Position numbers and translations under genes: made by a program
The notes under the pieces: model-generated
Told to the model about the DNA's origin: nothing
What the model saw: the letters and a program-made list of their open reading frames with translations, nothing else
Database searches by the model: none
Shown: positions 28,001 through 35,712 of the stretch, in pieces
Position numbering within the stretch: position 1 is the first letter of the stretch
Layout: the number at the start of each line of letters is the position of its first letter
Assembly (NCBI GenBank): GCA_046160865.1
Contig: JBJXHG010000114.1
Location: 1-64,000, forward strand
Reading direction: 5' to 3'
DNA from: JBJXHG01 sp046160865
GTDB lineage: Bacteria; Planctomycetota; UBA1135; GCA-002686595
DNA: 64,000 bases

Positions 28001-28561
28001 CGCGCCGCCCGATTCGGTCTTCGTCGCGCCCGCCGTTGCGTCGCCGTCCGCGCGCGGCGCTGCGCGCAGCGGAAGGGAGAGACCGATGCGCAGGATCGGA
28101 TCGAGGTTCGGGTCGTAGCGCAGGATCAGCGGACGCTCGGCGCCGTTCGGCAAGAACACGCTGTCGAGCTTGTCGCGCACGTCCTGCACCGCGAACGTCA
28201 TCGGCGTGCCCCAATCGAAGTCGAGCACGACGTCCGACGTCTCCGCGCGGCTGATCGACATCGAGCGCACGAGGTGCGGCAGCGTCGAGAGCGCTTCTTG
28301 GATGCGCTCCGAGATGCGGTCTTCGACGTCTTCCGGCGCGGCGCCGGGATACGTCGTGCGCACGGTCAACGTCGGATAGCTGATCTCCGGCAGGAGATCG
28401 ACCGGCAACTTCGACAGCGACACGATGCCGAACACTCCGATCGCCACCATGAGCATGGTGATCGCGACCGGTCGCGAGGTGACGAACGCGAGCGCGCCGC
28501 CCGCGGCCTTCTCCTTCACGCTCGACGGAGACGAGCGATCGTCGTGTGCGCCGGAAGCCAC
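25016..28561 (-). CDS. RND-family efflux pump subunit (first pump of operon)
   Basis: A 1181-residue AcrB-superfamily transporter. Start GTG at 28561, four bases after the adaptor's stop codon. Landmarks: VAITMLMVAIGVFGIVSLSKLPVDLLPEI for the first helix, PTLTVRTTYPGAAPEDVEDRI for porter domain 1, TM4 GVGMVVDASIVVLESI (Asp-Ala in place of Asp-Asp), and IVVANAIVLLDRVNQ near TM10, where the relay lysine of AcrB seems to be replaced by Ala. About 100 extra residues with hydrophobic segments lie between residues ~565 and 665. Porter domain 1 carries an acidic Ala/Gly/Thr insertion (DGDATAGATKTESGGARD). Likely forms a mixed trimer with, or works in parallel to, the second RND. Confidence 0.9.
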   Translation of the reverse strand: MASGAHDDRSSPSSVKEKAAGGALAFVTSRPVAITMLMVAIGVFGIVSLSKLPVDLLPEISYPTLTVRTTYPGAAPEDVEDRISERIQEALSTLPHLVRSMSISRAETSDVVLDFDWGTPMTFAVQDVRDKLDSVFLPNGAERPLILRYDPNLDPILRIGLSLPLRAAPRADGDATAGATKTESGGARDVGARASERDLVQLRWIAENRVKRELETIPGVAAVQVRGGLEEEIRVRVDPFKMAAQGLDPAVIATRLAQENLNASGGAIREGSTEYLVRTLNEFRDVGEIARLSIVRRGEANIRIGDVATVERTHAQRDVITRLDGGEAVEIAIYREAGANIVALADAVHARVFGAAAQREFTQGLQEQEATSSDEAKFENRDKTDFLAWQLRKDARLEVLSDQSTFIRDSIEDVKSNAWMAVVLTVLVIWLALRSLLPTLIISISIPISVVVTFAPMYLLDVSLNIMSLGGLALGVGMVVDASIVVLESIMRCREEGDSLTEAAVRGTREVAGAVTGSTLTSVAVFAPIVFVHGVAGRIFGDQALTVVASVLVSLVVAALFIPVLASRPWLAGATTRAVDVRKPAPLKRDLKFDWAHLVPSLASLAGRGTLRSFGICARVFGALLLGLGKLLDLLFRPILLVHDWAWGHVERVYPRLLATGLRNAWLVVFVSVALFAVAVWRVPALGLDLLPEIHQGEFTAHVGLPVGSPLEQTDQVLGEIDRSVHAIEGVQLTALTVGVEKDTLTRDIEGKHTARLTVRLKPESATPENEDRIMARVRELIAQHPAVRSVDISRPTPFALDAPVQIEVLGYDLELLSRTAAEVAARISEVPGLTDVQTTVRPGHPEARITFDRDKTLEYGLDLDAVSRLVRDQVLGNVSTRFSEGDDRIDVRVLGDEIVLSSLGRVLDIVVNPSSTTPVPLRAVADVQIVQGPAEIRRIGNTRAVLVTASTTGLDLGGSARAIEKSLADMVTPDDVVVQLGGQKREMDEAQASMRFALLLALFLVYAVMASQFESWLQPLIILVTVPLAIVGVVFTLDWLDIPLSVVVFIGLILLAGIVVANAIVLLDRVNQTRAQGYRVYDALIEAGSTRLRPIYMTANTTVIGLLPMTGWLADVPWIGPLCAGAGLELRAPMAIAVMSGLTCSTALTLIVIPAVYYLVYRHQDVRAPVAATSAETAPA

Positions 28562-28565
28562 GTGT

Positions 28566-30074
28566 CTATTGGCCCTGCGACTCGCTCGAAGCCGGCGCGG
28601 GCGGTACAGCGGCCGAACCCACCGCTTGCGGCAGCTCCTCGATCGCCACCTCGCTGCCGTCTTCGAGCTCGCGGTTGCCGACGACGACCACGAGGTCGCC
28701 GGCCGCGAGCGCGTTCGCATCGAGCGGCGTCACCTCGCAGGACGTGTCGTCCGCGAAGCCTTCGCGTACCTCGACGCGGCGCGCACGCCCGTCGCGCACG
28801 GTGAAGATCAACGTCGCCTCGCCTTCGCGGCGCAGGCAGCGCTTCGGGACGACGAGCGCGTTCGGATGGCGATCGGTGACGATCTCGAGGCGCACGAGCA
28901 TGCCGGGCAGCAAGCGCGCGCGCTGGAGCGCGTGCCCGTTGGTCGGCCCCGGGGTGTGCCCGGGGGTCTGCCCGGGGCTGGGCGCGTGCGTATGCGTGTG
29001 CGACGTCTCGTGCAGGCCGCCGTCTTCGACCGCCGCCGACGGCTCGATGTGCGCGTGCACGGCGAACGAGCCCGACTGCGGATCGATCGCGGGCGAGATG
29101 CGCTCGATCGTGCCGCGGAACGTCATGCCCGGCAGCGCCTCCGCGGTGGCATGGACCTCGAGCGTGCGTCCTGGATTCGTCGGCGCCCTCGAGGTCGCAT
29201 CGGCCGCGGTCGCACCGAGGAACCAAGCGAGCTCGCGCTGGGGGCGGTGGAACTCCACGTGCAGGTCGTCGAGATCCGTGATGACGAACGCCGCGCCCGC
29301 GGTCTCGAGCACGCTGACCCCGCGTCCGACGGTCCCACCGACGCGCACGCCGGCGTTCGCGACGATCCCCGCGATCGGAGCCTGGATGCGCGTGTACGAG
29401 AGCTCGAGCTCGGCGCGCGCGAGCGACAGCTGCGCTCGCTCGAGCGCGGTGGCCGAGGATCGCGCTTCGATCACGCTTCGATCGCGGCCGAGCTTCGCCG
29501 TCTCGTGCTCGTTGGCGCGCGTGTCGCGCGCGGTGCGCAGTGCCTCGAGCGCTTGTTGCGAGATCAGGCTCGCCTTCTCGTTTCGTTCGTAGTCGCGCTG
29601 AGCTTGCTCCCATTCGAGCTTCGTCTGCCCGACGCGGGCTTCGGCCTCGCGCATCGCGACTTCCGCGCGCGCGATCGCATCCTTCGCTTCCGCGATCGCG
29701 ACGCGCGCATCCGCGACCAAGGCCCGCGCTTCGCGGTCATCGACCGCGGCGAGCTCTTGGCCGACCTCCACGGTGTCGCCCGGCTGCACGAAGACTTCCG
29801 TCACGAGTCCGGACGCGCGTGGGTAGAGCTGGATCTCCTTCTCCGAGTGCACGGTCGTCGTCGTCTGCAGCTTCGCGACCATCTCGCGCTGCTCGACGGG
29901 CGCGACGCGCACGCGCACCGGCTCGCGGCGTTTCGCCGCGCCCGCCTTCGGACCTTGCGCCGCGTCGGTTCCGCCCGAGCACGCAGCGGCGAGAGCGCAC
30001 ACGACGAGCACGGCAGTCGCGCGAAGCACGAGCGGGGACGGAGAATCGAAACGCAAAGTCGCGATGGAGAACAT
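28566..30074 (-). CDS. RND membrane-fusion (HlyD/AcrA-type) lipoprotein with His/Pro-rich insertion
   Basis: A 502-residue periplasmic adaptor. The signal peptide ends in a lipobox (VVCALAAACSGG). A first half-lipoyl motif (YPRASGLVTEVFVQPGDTVEVGQELAAV) is followed by a long alpha-hairpin (about 120-230), the second half-lipoyl (LSYTRIQAPIAGIVANAGVRVGGTV) and beta-barrel domains. In the barrel region a low-complexity insertion HETSHTHTHAPSPGQTPGHT interrupts the fold; such His clusters can bind metal, but this is unproven. First gene of the adaptor-pump-pump operon and divergent from moeA across 72 bp. No outer-membrane factor is nearby. Confidence 0.9.
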   Translation of the reverse strand: MFSIATLRFDSPSPLVLRATAVLVVCALAAACSGGTDAAQGPKAGAAKRREPVRVRVAPVEQREMVAKLQTTTTVHSEKEIQLYPRASGLVTEVFVQPGDTVEVGQELAAVDDREARALVADARVAIAEAKDAIARAEVAMREAEARVGQTKLEWEQAQRDYERNEKASLISQQALEALRTARDTRANEHETAKLGRDRSVIEARSSATALERAQLSLARAELELSYTRIQAPIAGIVANAGVRVGGTVGRGVSVLETAGAAFVITDLDDLHVEFHRPQRELAWFLGATAADATSRAPTNPGRTLEVHATAEALPGMTFRGTIERISPAIDPQSGSFAVHAHIEPSAAVEDGGLHETSHTHTHAPSPGQTPGHTPGPTNGHALQRARLLPGMLVRLEIVTDRHPNALVVPKRCLRREGEATLIFTVRDGRARRVEVREGFADDTSCEVTPLDANALAAGDLVVVVGNRELEDGSEVAIEELPQAVGSAAVPPAPASSESQGQ

Positions 30075-30133
30075 GAGTGCGGAGTGGGCGCCCCGGGAGT
30101 CTTGCGCGCGCGGACTTCGATCGACGCAGAGCG

Positions 30134-30139
30134 TAGACT
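30134..30139 (+). promoter_or_regulatory. Candidate -10 element TAGACT for a leaderless moeA transcript
   Basis: TAGACT ends seven bases before the moeA ATG and no ribosome site lies between, so the mRNA could be leaderless. No good -35 hexamer was seen at the right distance. Confidence 0.35.
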
Positions 30140-30146
30140 CGCGCCG

Positions 30147-31355
30147 ATGCGGACGCCCGAAGAGGCTATTGCGGAAATTCTACGCGCGCTCGAGCCTCGC
30201 TCGGTAGCCGAGAGTGTTCCGCTCGTCCGCGCATTCGACCGCGTTCTCGCGCAGGACGTCGTCGCCGACGTCGATCTGCCGCCGTTCGAGAAGAGCGCGA
30301 TGGACGGATTCGCGGTGCGCAGCGCCGACTTCCAATCGGCCATGACGATGCGTCTGCGCGTGATCGGCGAGTCGCGCGCGGGTGCGCCCTTTCGCGACTC
30401 GGTCGCAACCGGCGAGTGTGTCGAGATCTACACGGGCGCCGAGGTCCCCGCCGCGTGCGACAGCGTTGTAATGGTTGAGAAAACGCAGCGCGCCGGCGCG
30501 GACGTGCTGCTCGACGACCATCCGACTCCGGGTCAGCACGTGTGTCATCGCGGCGAAGACTTGCGCGACGGCGACGTCGTGCTGACGCGCGGACGGCGTC
30601 TCGCCGAGCTCGAGCTGTCCGTGCTCGCGGCAGTCGGTGCGGATCCCGTCGCAGTCGTGCGCAGACCGCGCGTCGCGCTGTGCACCACGGGCGACGAGCT
30701 CGTGCCCGTGACCGCGAAACCGCGCGCTGGCGAGATCCGTGAAGGCAACACGTTCTATCTCGCCGCGCGACTCGCGACGTTTGGCGCGGACGTGACGAAT
30801 CTCGGCATCGTGCGCGACGAGGAGCGCGCACTCGAAGATCTCTTCCGGCGCGCGCTCGACGAGAGCGATGCATTGGTGACGACCGGCGGCGTGAGCATGG
30901 GCAAGTACGACTTGGTCGGCGGCGTGCTCGAGCGCATCGGTGTGCGCCCGGTCTTCCACAAGGTCGCGATCAAGCCCGGCAAGCCGCTGTGGTTCGGCAT
31001 GTACGACGCGAAGCCCGTCTTCGCGTTACCCGGAAACCCGGTGTCGTGCTTGGTCGGCATGGAAGTGTTCGTGCGGCCCGCGCTCGCGAAGCTCGGCGGT
31101 CTCCCGGAGGAGCATTGGCGCCCGCGCTTGCGCCACGGCCGCTGGGCGGGTGCGGCGACGCGCGAGAACCCGCGCGAGCAGCACCTGCCCGTGCAACTCG
31201 CGGCAGGCGACGACGGCGTCGAAGCGCTCACGCCGATCCGCTGGACGAGCTCGGCGGACATCGTCGGGCTCACGCGTGCCGAGGCGCTCGCCGTCGTGCC
31301 CGCTGGTCAGGTCGTCGAGCGCGGCGAGCTCGTCCGCTACCGTCCGCTGCGATGA
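30147..31355 (+). CDS. moeA: Molybdopterin molybdenumtransferase MoeA
   Basis: A 402-residue enzyme that inserts molybdate into adenylylated molybdopterin. Motifs: PFEKSAMDGFAVRSAD near residue 50, GECVEIYTGAEVPAACDSVV, RPRVALCTTGDELV, the MPT-binding TTGGVSMGKYDLV, KVAIKPGKPLWFG and FALPGNPVSCLVGME. The C-terminal beta-domain is complete. The ATG at 30147 is chosen because the protein then begins at the family's normal start (TPEEAIAEILRAL); upstream in-frame sequence is antisense to the adaptor gene. lnt follows after 52 bp. The molybdenum cofactor would serve enzymes such as the one partnered with the FeS/NrfD subunit at the left edge. Confidence 0.95.
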   Translation: MRTPEEAIAEILRALEPRSVAESVPLVRAFDRVLAQDVVADVDLPPFEKSAMDGFAVRSADFQSAMTMRLRVIGESRAGAPFRDSVATGECVEIYTGAEVPAACDSVVMVEKTQRAGADVLLDDHPTPGQHVCHRGEDLRDGDVVLTRGRRLAELELSVLAAVGADPVAVVRRPRVALCTTGDELVPVTAKPRAGEIREGNTFYLAARLATFGADVTNLGIVRDEERALEDLFRRALDESDALVTTGGVSMGKYDLVGGVLERIGVRPVFHKVAIKPGKPLWFGMYDAKPVFALPGNPVSCLVGMEVFVRPALAKLGGLPEEHWRPRLRHGRWAGAATRENPREQHLPVQLAAGDDGVEALTPIRWTSSADIVGLTRAEALAVVPAGQVVERGELVRYRPLR

Positions 31356-31407
31356 TCCGTTCGATGCGCGGCGGGATACGCGACGATGCACGCAGGAGTT
31401 CCGCGCG

Positions 31408-33135
31408 ATGAAGCGCAACGCCTGCGTCGCGGCGACGTTCGTACTGCTCTTCGTCGCGAGCCCAGGCCTCCTCGGCGACGATGGATCGGCGGCGATCGCG
31501 GCCATCGCGCTCGCCCCGTGGGCCGTCGTGAGCCGATCGCCCGGCCGGCGTGCCTTCTTGTGGGAGTGGCTGATCGCCGGCCTGGGTGCCTGCGCGTTCT
31601 GTTATTGGAGCGCCTACGTCTGGTGGGGGATCTTCGGGTTCCTCGCCCTAGTGCCGGGCTTCTACTTCGCGCTCGCCGGACTCGTGTTGCGCGCGCTGAA
31701 GCGCGTGCCGCTCGCGCTCGCGGTGCCGGCGGCGTGGGTGTCGGCCGAGACGCTGCGCTGCGCGATCGAGCCGCCGTTCGGATTCGGCTGGATGCGCCTC
31801 GGCACGTACCTCCACGCGACGCCGTGGCTCGCCGGAGCTCTGCGCATCGCAGGCGTCGGCGGTCTGTCGTGGGTGCTCGCTGCGTTCGCGGGCGGCGTTG
31901 CCGACCTCGTGCGACGGGCGCGGCGCGAGGAAGGTGCGCCGCGGCTCGGCGTCGCGCTCGGCTTCGGCTTCGGTCCGATGCTGCTCGCCGCCACGGCTTC
32001 GTGGCTCACGTCGCCGCCACAGACGACGGCCGGCCCGCGCGTGATGCTCGTGCAGCCCGCGTTCGAGCAACGTCGCAAGATGGCGCCGCAGAGCGCGGTC
32101 GAGCTCTACCGCGATTCCGTTCAGCTCACGCGCGAGGGGCTCCTCGCGGCGGCCAAGAACGACGAGCCGGTCCCCGATCTCGTCGCGTGGGGCGAGACGA
32201 TGTTCCCCGCGAACCTCGCGGGGGACGGTCTGCTCGAGCAGTTCGACCGTGGCGTGCGCGCACCGGACTGGACCGGTTGGCAGATCACGCGCCACGACGT
32301 CGAGCGCATGATCGACGACGAGGACGTCCTCATCCGGCAGCAGCTCCTCGGTGGCTCGCGTCCCGTATTGACCGCGGGCACGAGCTTCCTCGCCGGCGCC
32401 GAGGTCTTCGCCGAACGCGACGGCGTGATTCGCCGCCACAACGCGGTCGCTCTGTGGGACGCGGAAGGAGGGCGGCGCGGCATCGGCGGCAAGCGGCACC
32501 TCGTTCCGGGTGCGGAGCAGCTCTGCGGCTTCGAGCGGTTCGCGTGGATCCGCGCCACGACGCGCTCGGTCGCGGGCTACGTCCCCGATCTCGTCCCGTT
32601 CGACCGTACGGTCGTGCTGCCGCTCGAGACGCGGTCGGGACGCGCGTTCCGCTTCTCGGTCACGGTGTGCTTCGACAACACGTTCGACGATCCGTACACG
32701 GTTCCGTTGCGCGCCGAGCCGGTCGACTTCCACCTCGTGTGCAGCAACGAGGCTTGGTACCTCGAGAGCACCGAGTACGACCATATGGTCGCCTTCTCGC
32801 GCGCGCTCGCGATCGCGACCGGCCGCAGCGTCGTGCGCGCCACGAATGCCGGCATCACGATCGTGCTCGGCCCGGACGGGAGCGAGGTGGCCCGACTGCG
32901 CTCGAGCGACGGCGACCGGCGCGATCGCATGGTCGCGGGCACGCTGCGCGCGACGGTGCCGGTTCCGACGGACGGCGCGAACGCGTCGCGCACGCCGTTC
33001 GTCGTCACGGAGCGCTACTGGCTCGCGCTCTGGTTGCTCGCTCCGCTCGCCCTTTGGATCTCGACGCGGCGCGCTTCGTTACACACGCGCGGGGGCGAGT
33101 TAGAGGGCGCTGCGGCCGGCTCCGGCCGCGCTTGA
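31408..33135 (+). CDS. lnt: Apolipoprotein N-acyltransferase
   Basis: A 575-residue inner-membrane enzyme that N-acylates the lipidated cysteine of lipoproteins. Six or more helices in the first ~200 residues precede a nitrilase-like domain with the catalytic triad in context: Glu in VAWGETMFP, Lys in GIGGKRHLVPGAEQ, Cys in TVCFDNTFDD. A C-terminal helix (YWLALWLLAPLALWI) closes the protein. AGGAG ten bases upstream supports the ATG at 31408. Longer than E. coli Lnt (512) through loop expansions. Its presence fits the several lipobox proteins in the window. The -35 of the next operon overlaps its last codons. Confidence 0.94.
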   Translation: MKRNACVAATFVLLFVASPGLLGDDGSAAIAAIALAPWAVVSRSPGRRAFLWEWLIAGLGACAFCYWSAYVWWGIFGFLALVPGFYFALAGLVLRALKRVPLALAVPAAWVSAETLRCAIEPPFGFGWMRLGTYLHATPWLAGALRIAGVGGLSWVLAAFAGGVADLVRRARREEGAPRLGVALGFGFGPMLLAATASWLTSPPQTTAGPRVMLVQPAFEQRRKMAPQSAVELYRDSVQLTREGLLAAAKNDEPVPDLVAWGETMFPANLAGDGLLEQFDRGVRAPDWTGWQITRHDVERMIDDEDVLIRQQLLGGSRPVLTAGTSFLAGAEVFAERDGVIRRHNAVALWDAEGGRRGIGGKRHLVPGAEQLCGFERFAWIRATTRSVAGYVPDLVPFDRTVVLPLETRSGRAFRFSVTVCFDNTFDDPYTVPLRAEPVDFHLVCSNEAWYLESTEYDHMVAFSRALAIATGRSVVRATNAGITIVLGPDGSEVARLRSSDGDRRDRMVAGTLRATVPVPTDGANASRTPFVVTERYWLALWLLAPLALWISTRRASLHTRGGELEGAAAGSGRA

Positions 33136-33160
33136 CCCTTGCGGAAGTGGCTCCTATACT
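33132..33160 (+). promoter_or_regulatory. Near-consensus sigma-70 promoter for the elongasome region
   Basis: TTGACC (33132-33137) and TATACT (33155-33160) are separated by exactly 17 bases. The -35 overlaps the end of lnt. The leader to the coiled-coil gene is about 155 bases. Confidence 0.75.
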
Positions 33161-33167
33161 CGCGCCC

Positions 33168-33183
33168 CCTGTGTTGTCACAGG
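33168..33183. promoter_or_regulatory. Operator-like palindrome at the expected transcription start
   Basis: CCTGTG TTGT CACAGG is a perfect six-base inverted repeat starting eight bases after the -10 element, so it would cover +1. It could be a repressor site or a 5' mRNA hairpin. Confidence 0.4.
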
Positions 33184-33322
33184 CAGGCGGAGATCGAACC
33201 GAGATCTTTGCCGTTCAAGACCTTACAACGCCGCCACGGTCCGAGGCGTGCCTCGAACGAGCCGACCGCTGCGAGGGCTTGAGCCCACTCGGAGTGCCCC
33301 CCCATCCCCACCCGAAACTCGA

Positions 33323-34183
33323 ATGAGCTCCATCGGACGCATCCTCATCATCGTGAACTTGGTCCTGGCCGCCGCTTTCGTCGGCTGGGCTGCCAACGCC
33401 ACCAGCGCCTACACCGGCTACAAGACGAAGTACGACGCCGAAGTCGCGGCACGTACCGGTGAGAAGGCGCAACTCACGAAGGATCTCTCCACGGCGCGTG
33501 CAGATGCACAGGCCGCCCAGGAGAAGATGAACCAGTCGATCGCAGCGCGCGACGACGCGCAGAACGAGGCCAAGCGGCTCAAGGACGATCTCGACAAGGA
33601 GACGACCCGCAACCGCGAGCTCAACGGCAACCTCGAGAAGATCGCCAACACGCTGACCGAGATCGAGTCGAGCAAGAGCAAGCTCCAAGCGGACAAGGAC
33701 CGCGCGCTCCAGGCTCAGATGGAAGCCGAGAAGCTCGCGACCACGGCCGCCGCCGCGCAAATGAAGGCCGAGGAGGCGCAATCGGAAGCCGAGAGCAAGC
33801 TGCGCAGCGTCGAGAGCCAGATCGCGGACCTCGAAATCGCGAAGACGAGACTCGACAAAGAAGTGTCGAGCCTGACGACGCGCCTCGAGACTCTTCGGGA
33901 CGCGACGGGCGGCACGGTCGCGGCGGCGATGCCGGCGATGCCGCTGATCGAAGCGCGCGTCCTCAACGTCGACACGAGCGTCAAGCCGGGCCTCGTCGCG
34001 GTCAACGTCGGCGAAGCGGCCGGCGTCCAGCGCGGCTTCACCTTCGAGGTCTATGAGGGCAAGACGTACAAGGGCCAGATCCGCATCGAGTACGTCCACC
34101 CGAACATGGCCTCGGGCGTCATCACGCGGCTGGTCTCCGGCCAGTCGATCCGCCAGGGCGATGGCGCGGCGACGCGCCTGTGA
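33323..34183 (+). CDS. Membrane-anchored coiled-coil protein with C-terminal beta domain
   Basis: A 286-residue protein: an N-terminal helix (RILIIVNLVLAAAFVGWAA), about 165 residues of Ala/Glu/Lys-rich heptads (from KYDAEVAARTGEKAQLTKDL to LDKEVSSLTTRLETL), then an ~80-residue beta-rich domain (EARVLNVDTSVKPGLVAVNV ... GFTFEVYEGKTYKGQIRIEY). This architecture resembles MreC but the sequence is distinct. The ATG at 33323 places the helix at the N-terminus; the earlier in-frame start adds a Pro/Arg-rich leader. First gene after the strong promoter and upstream of mreB, so a scaffold role in the elongasome is a reasonable inference. Confidence 0.82.
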   Translation: MSSIGRILIIVNLVLAAAFVGWAANATSAYTGYKTKYDAEVAARTGEKAQLTKDLSTARADAQAAQEKMNQSIAARDDAQNEAKRLKDDLDKETTRNRELNGNLEKIANTLTEIESSKSKLQADKDRALQAQMEAEKLATTAAAAQMKAEEAQSEAESKLRSVESQIADLEIAKTRLDKEVSSLTTRLETLRDATGGTVAAAMPAMPLIEARVLNVDTSVKPGLVAVNVGEAAGVQRGFTFEVYEGKTYKGQIRIEYVHPNMASGVITRLVSGQSIRQGDGAATRL

Positions 34184-34200
34184 TCCAGGAGTCCTGACCC

Positions 34201-34428
34201 ATGGCCGCCACCCGACGCACCACCACGACGCGCACCGCGCGCGATACCCGCGCGACGTCGCGCATCGCCGACAAGGAAGCGGACGACGCGGAAGCCGCGC
34301 CGGCCGAGTCCAAGGTCGGTCTCGCCGAGTCGATGATCATGATCACGACGATCCTGCTCGTCGCGGCGCTCGTCCTCACCGACTACGCGCTCGGCAAGCA
34401 CTTCGGCGAAGGCATGCTGTTCAAGTAG
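34201..34428 (+). CDS. Small single-helix membrane protein
   Basis: A 75-residue protein: a Thr/Arg-rich then acidic cytoplasmic tail (about 38 residues), one transmembrane helix (SMIMITTILLVAALVLTDYAL) and a short C-terminus (GKHFGEGMLFK). It starts 17 bp after the coiled-coil gene, so they are co-transcribed, and ends before a strong hairpin. Family not recognised; the position before mreB suggests a partner of the coiled-coil protein. Confidence 0.75.
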   Translation: MAATRRTTTTRTARDTRATSRIADKEADDAEAAPAESKVGLAESMIMITTILLVAALVLTDYALGKHFGEGMLFK

Positions 34429-34451
34429 CACGTCGCGAGCACGCACTCTTC

Positions 34452-34497
34452 GCAGGCCGTTCTGCCCCGGTGAAGCGCCGGTCGGCGAACGGCCTGC
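34452..34497 (+). terminator. Hairpin terminator-like element between the small membrane gene and mreB
   Basis: An 11-bp perfect stem, GCAGGCCGTTC (34452-34462) with GAACGGCCTGC (34487-34497), encloses a GC-rich loop with a further inner CCGG/CCGG pairing. No U-tract follows, so termination may be partial. A promoter for mreB lies just downstream. Confidence 0.6.
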
Positions 34498-34534
34498 GCG
34501 CTTTGCGCAGTCCTGTCGTCCGGGCGCGCGTCGC

Positions 34535-34562
34535 TTGATCGCACTTGCTGTCGCAGTAGACT
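34535..34562 (+). promoter_or_regulatory. Promoter upstream of mreB
   Basis: TTGATC (34535-34540) and TAGACT (34557-34562) with a 16-base spacer lie about 85 bases before the mreB ATG and after the hairpin at 34452-34497. mreB could thus be expressed separately from the coiled-coil gene. Confidence 0.55.
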
Positions 34563-34647
34563 GCGCGCTCGTTCAACCGGTTTGCGCGGCTCCCGTCCGC
34601 CGCGATCCACGCCGGTTTCGCCGAGATCCATTGAAGGGGGAGCGTCG

Positions 34648-35712
34648 ATGAGCAGCGTGTTCAAGCCGCTCGAGTGGGTGCTCGGCCGATTCTCGGTCGA
34701 CATGGGCATCGACCTCGGCACGGCCAACACGCTCGTCAGCGTTCGCGGGCGCGGCATCGTCTTGAACGAGCCCAGCGTCGTCGCGGTGAAGAAGGACACC
34801 GGCGAAGTGCTCCTGGACGGCATGGCCGTCGGCAACACGGCGAAGGCGATGCTCGGCAAGACTCCGGGCAACATCGAGGCGATTCGCCCGCTGCGCAACG
34901 GCGTCATCGCCGACTTCGACGTCACCGAGAAGATGCTGCGCTACTTCATCACGAAGGTGCACGAAGGACGCAATTGGGTGAAGCCGCAGGTCGTGATCGC
35001 CGTTCCGGTCGGCATCACCGCGGTCGAGCGCCGCGCGGTAATCCACTCGGCCGAGCGCGCTGGCGCGCGGCGCGTGTTCTTGATCGACGAGCCGATGGCC
35101 GCCGGCATCGGGCTCGACTTGCCCGTGACCGAGGCGCGCGGCTCGCTGATCGTCGACATCGGCGGCGGGACGACCGAGATCGCGGTGCTCGCGCTCGCCG
35201 GGATGGTCGTGTCGACTTCGCTGCGCATCGCCGGCGACGAGTTCGACGAAGCGATCATGAATCACATGCGCCGGCAGCACAATTTGCTGATCGGCGAGCA
35301 GTCCGCCGAACGCATCAAGCTGACGATCGGCTCCGCGTGGCCGATGGAGCAGGAGCTCTCGATGGAAGTGAAGGGCCGCGACAGCGTCACGGGCCTTCCG
35401 CGACGCACGACGGTCACTTCGATCGAGATCCGCGAGGCGCTCAGCCATCCCGTGCGCCTGATCTGCGAAGCGGTGCGAGGCGTACTCGAGGAAGCGCCCC
35501 CGGAAATTTCGGCCGACCTGTGCGACACGGGCGTGACGATCTGCGGTGGCGGCGCGCTGCTCTACGGCGTCTCCGAAGCGATCGGCGAATCGCTCGGTGT
35601 CCCGGCGCGGGTCGCGGACGAGCCGCTCACTGCGGTCGCGCGCGGCACGGGCGTGTTCCTCGACAAGCTCGACGTGTTCGCGCGCGTGCTGTCGACGGAC
35701 GAAGACGACTGA
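34648..35712 (+). CDS. mreB: Rod shape-determining actin homologue MreB
   Basis: A 354-residue bacterial actin that positions lateral wall synthesis. Motifs: phosphate-1 GIDLGTANTLV, FLIDEPMAAGIG, phosphate-2 LIVDIGGGTTEIAVLAL, SAERIKLTIGSA, adenosine loop ICGGGALLYGVSEAI, and C-terminal TAVARGTGVFLD. The ATG at 34648 follows an excellent AAGGGGGAG ribosome site. Normal length. The N-terminal VFKPLEWVLGRF may be an amphipathic membrane helix. A doublet of 24-bp palindromes begins at the stop codon, and mreC follows after 438 bp. Confidence 0.97.
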   Translation: MSSVFKPLEWVLGRFSVDMGIDLGTANTLVSVRGRGIVLNEPSVVAVKKDTGEVLLDGMAVGNTAKAMLGKTPGNIEAIRPLRNGVIADFDVTEKMLRYFITKVHEGRNWVKPQVVIAVPVGITAVERRAVIHSAERAGARRVFLIDEPMAAGIGLDLPVTEARGSLIVDIGGGTTEIAVLALAGMVVSTSLRIAGDEFDEAIMNHMRRQHNLLIGEQSAERIKLTIGSAWPMEQELSMEVKGRDSVTGLPRRTTVTSIEIREALSHPVRLICEAVRGVLEEAPPEISADLCDTGVTICGGGALLYGVSEAIGESLGVPARVADEPLTAVARGTGVFLDKLDVFARVLSTDEDD

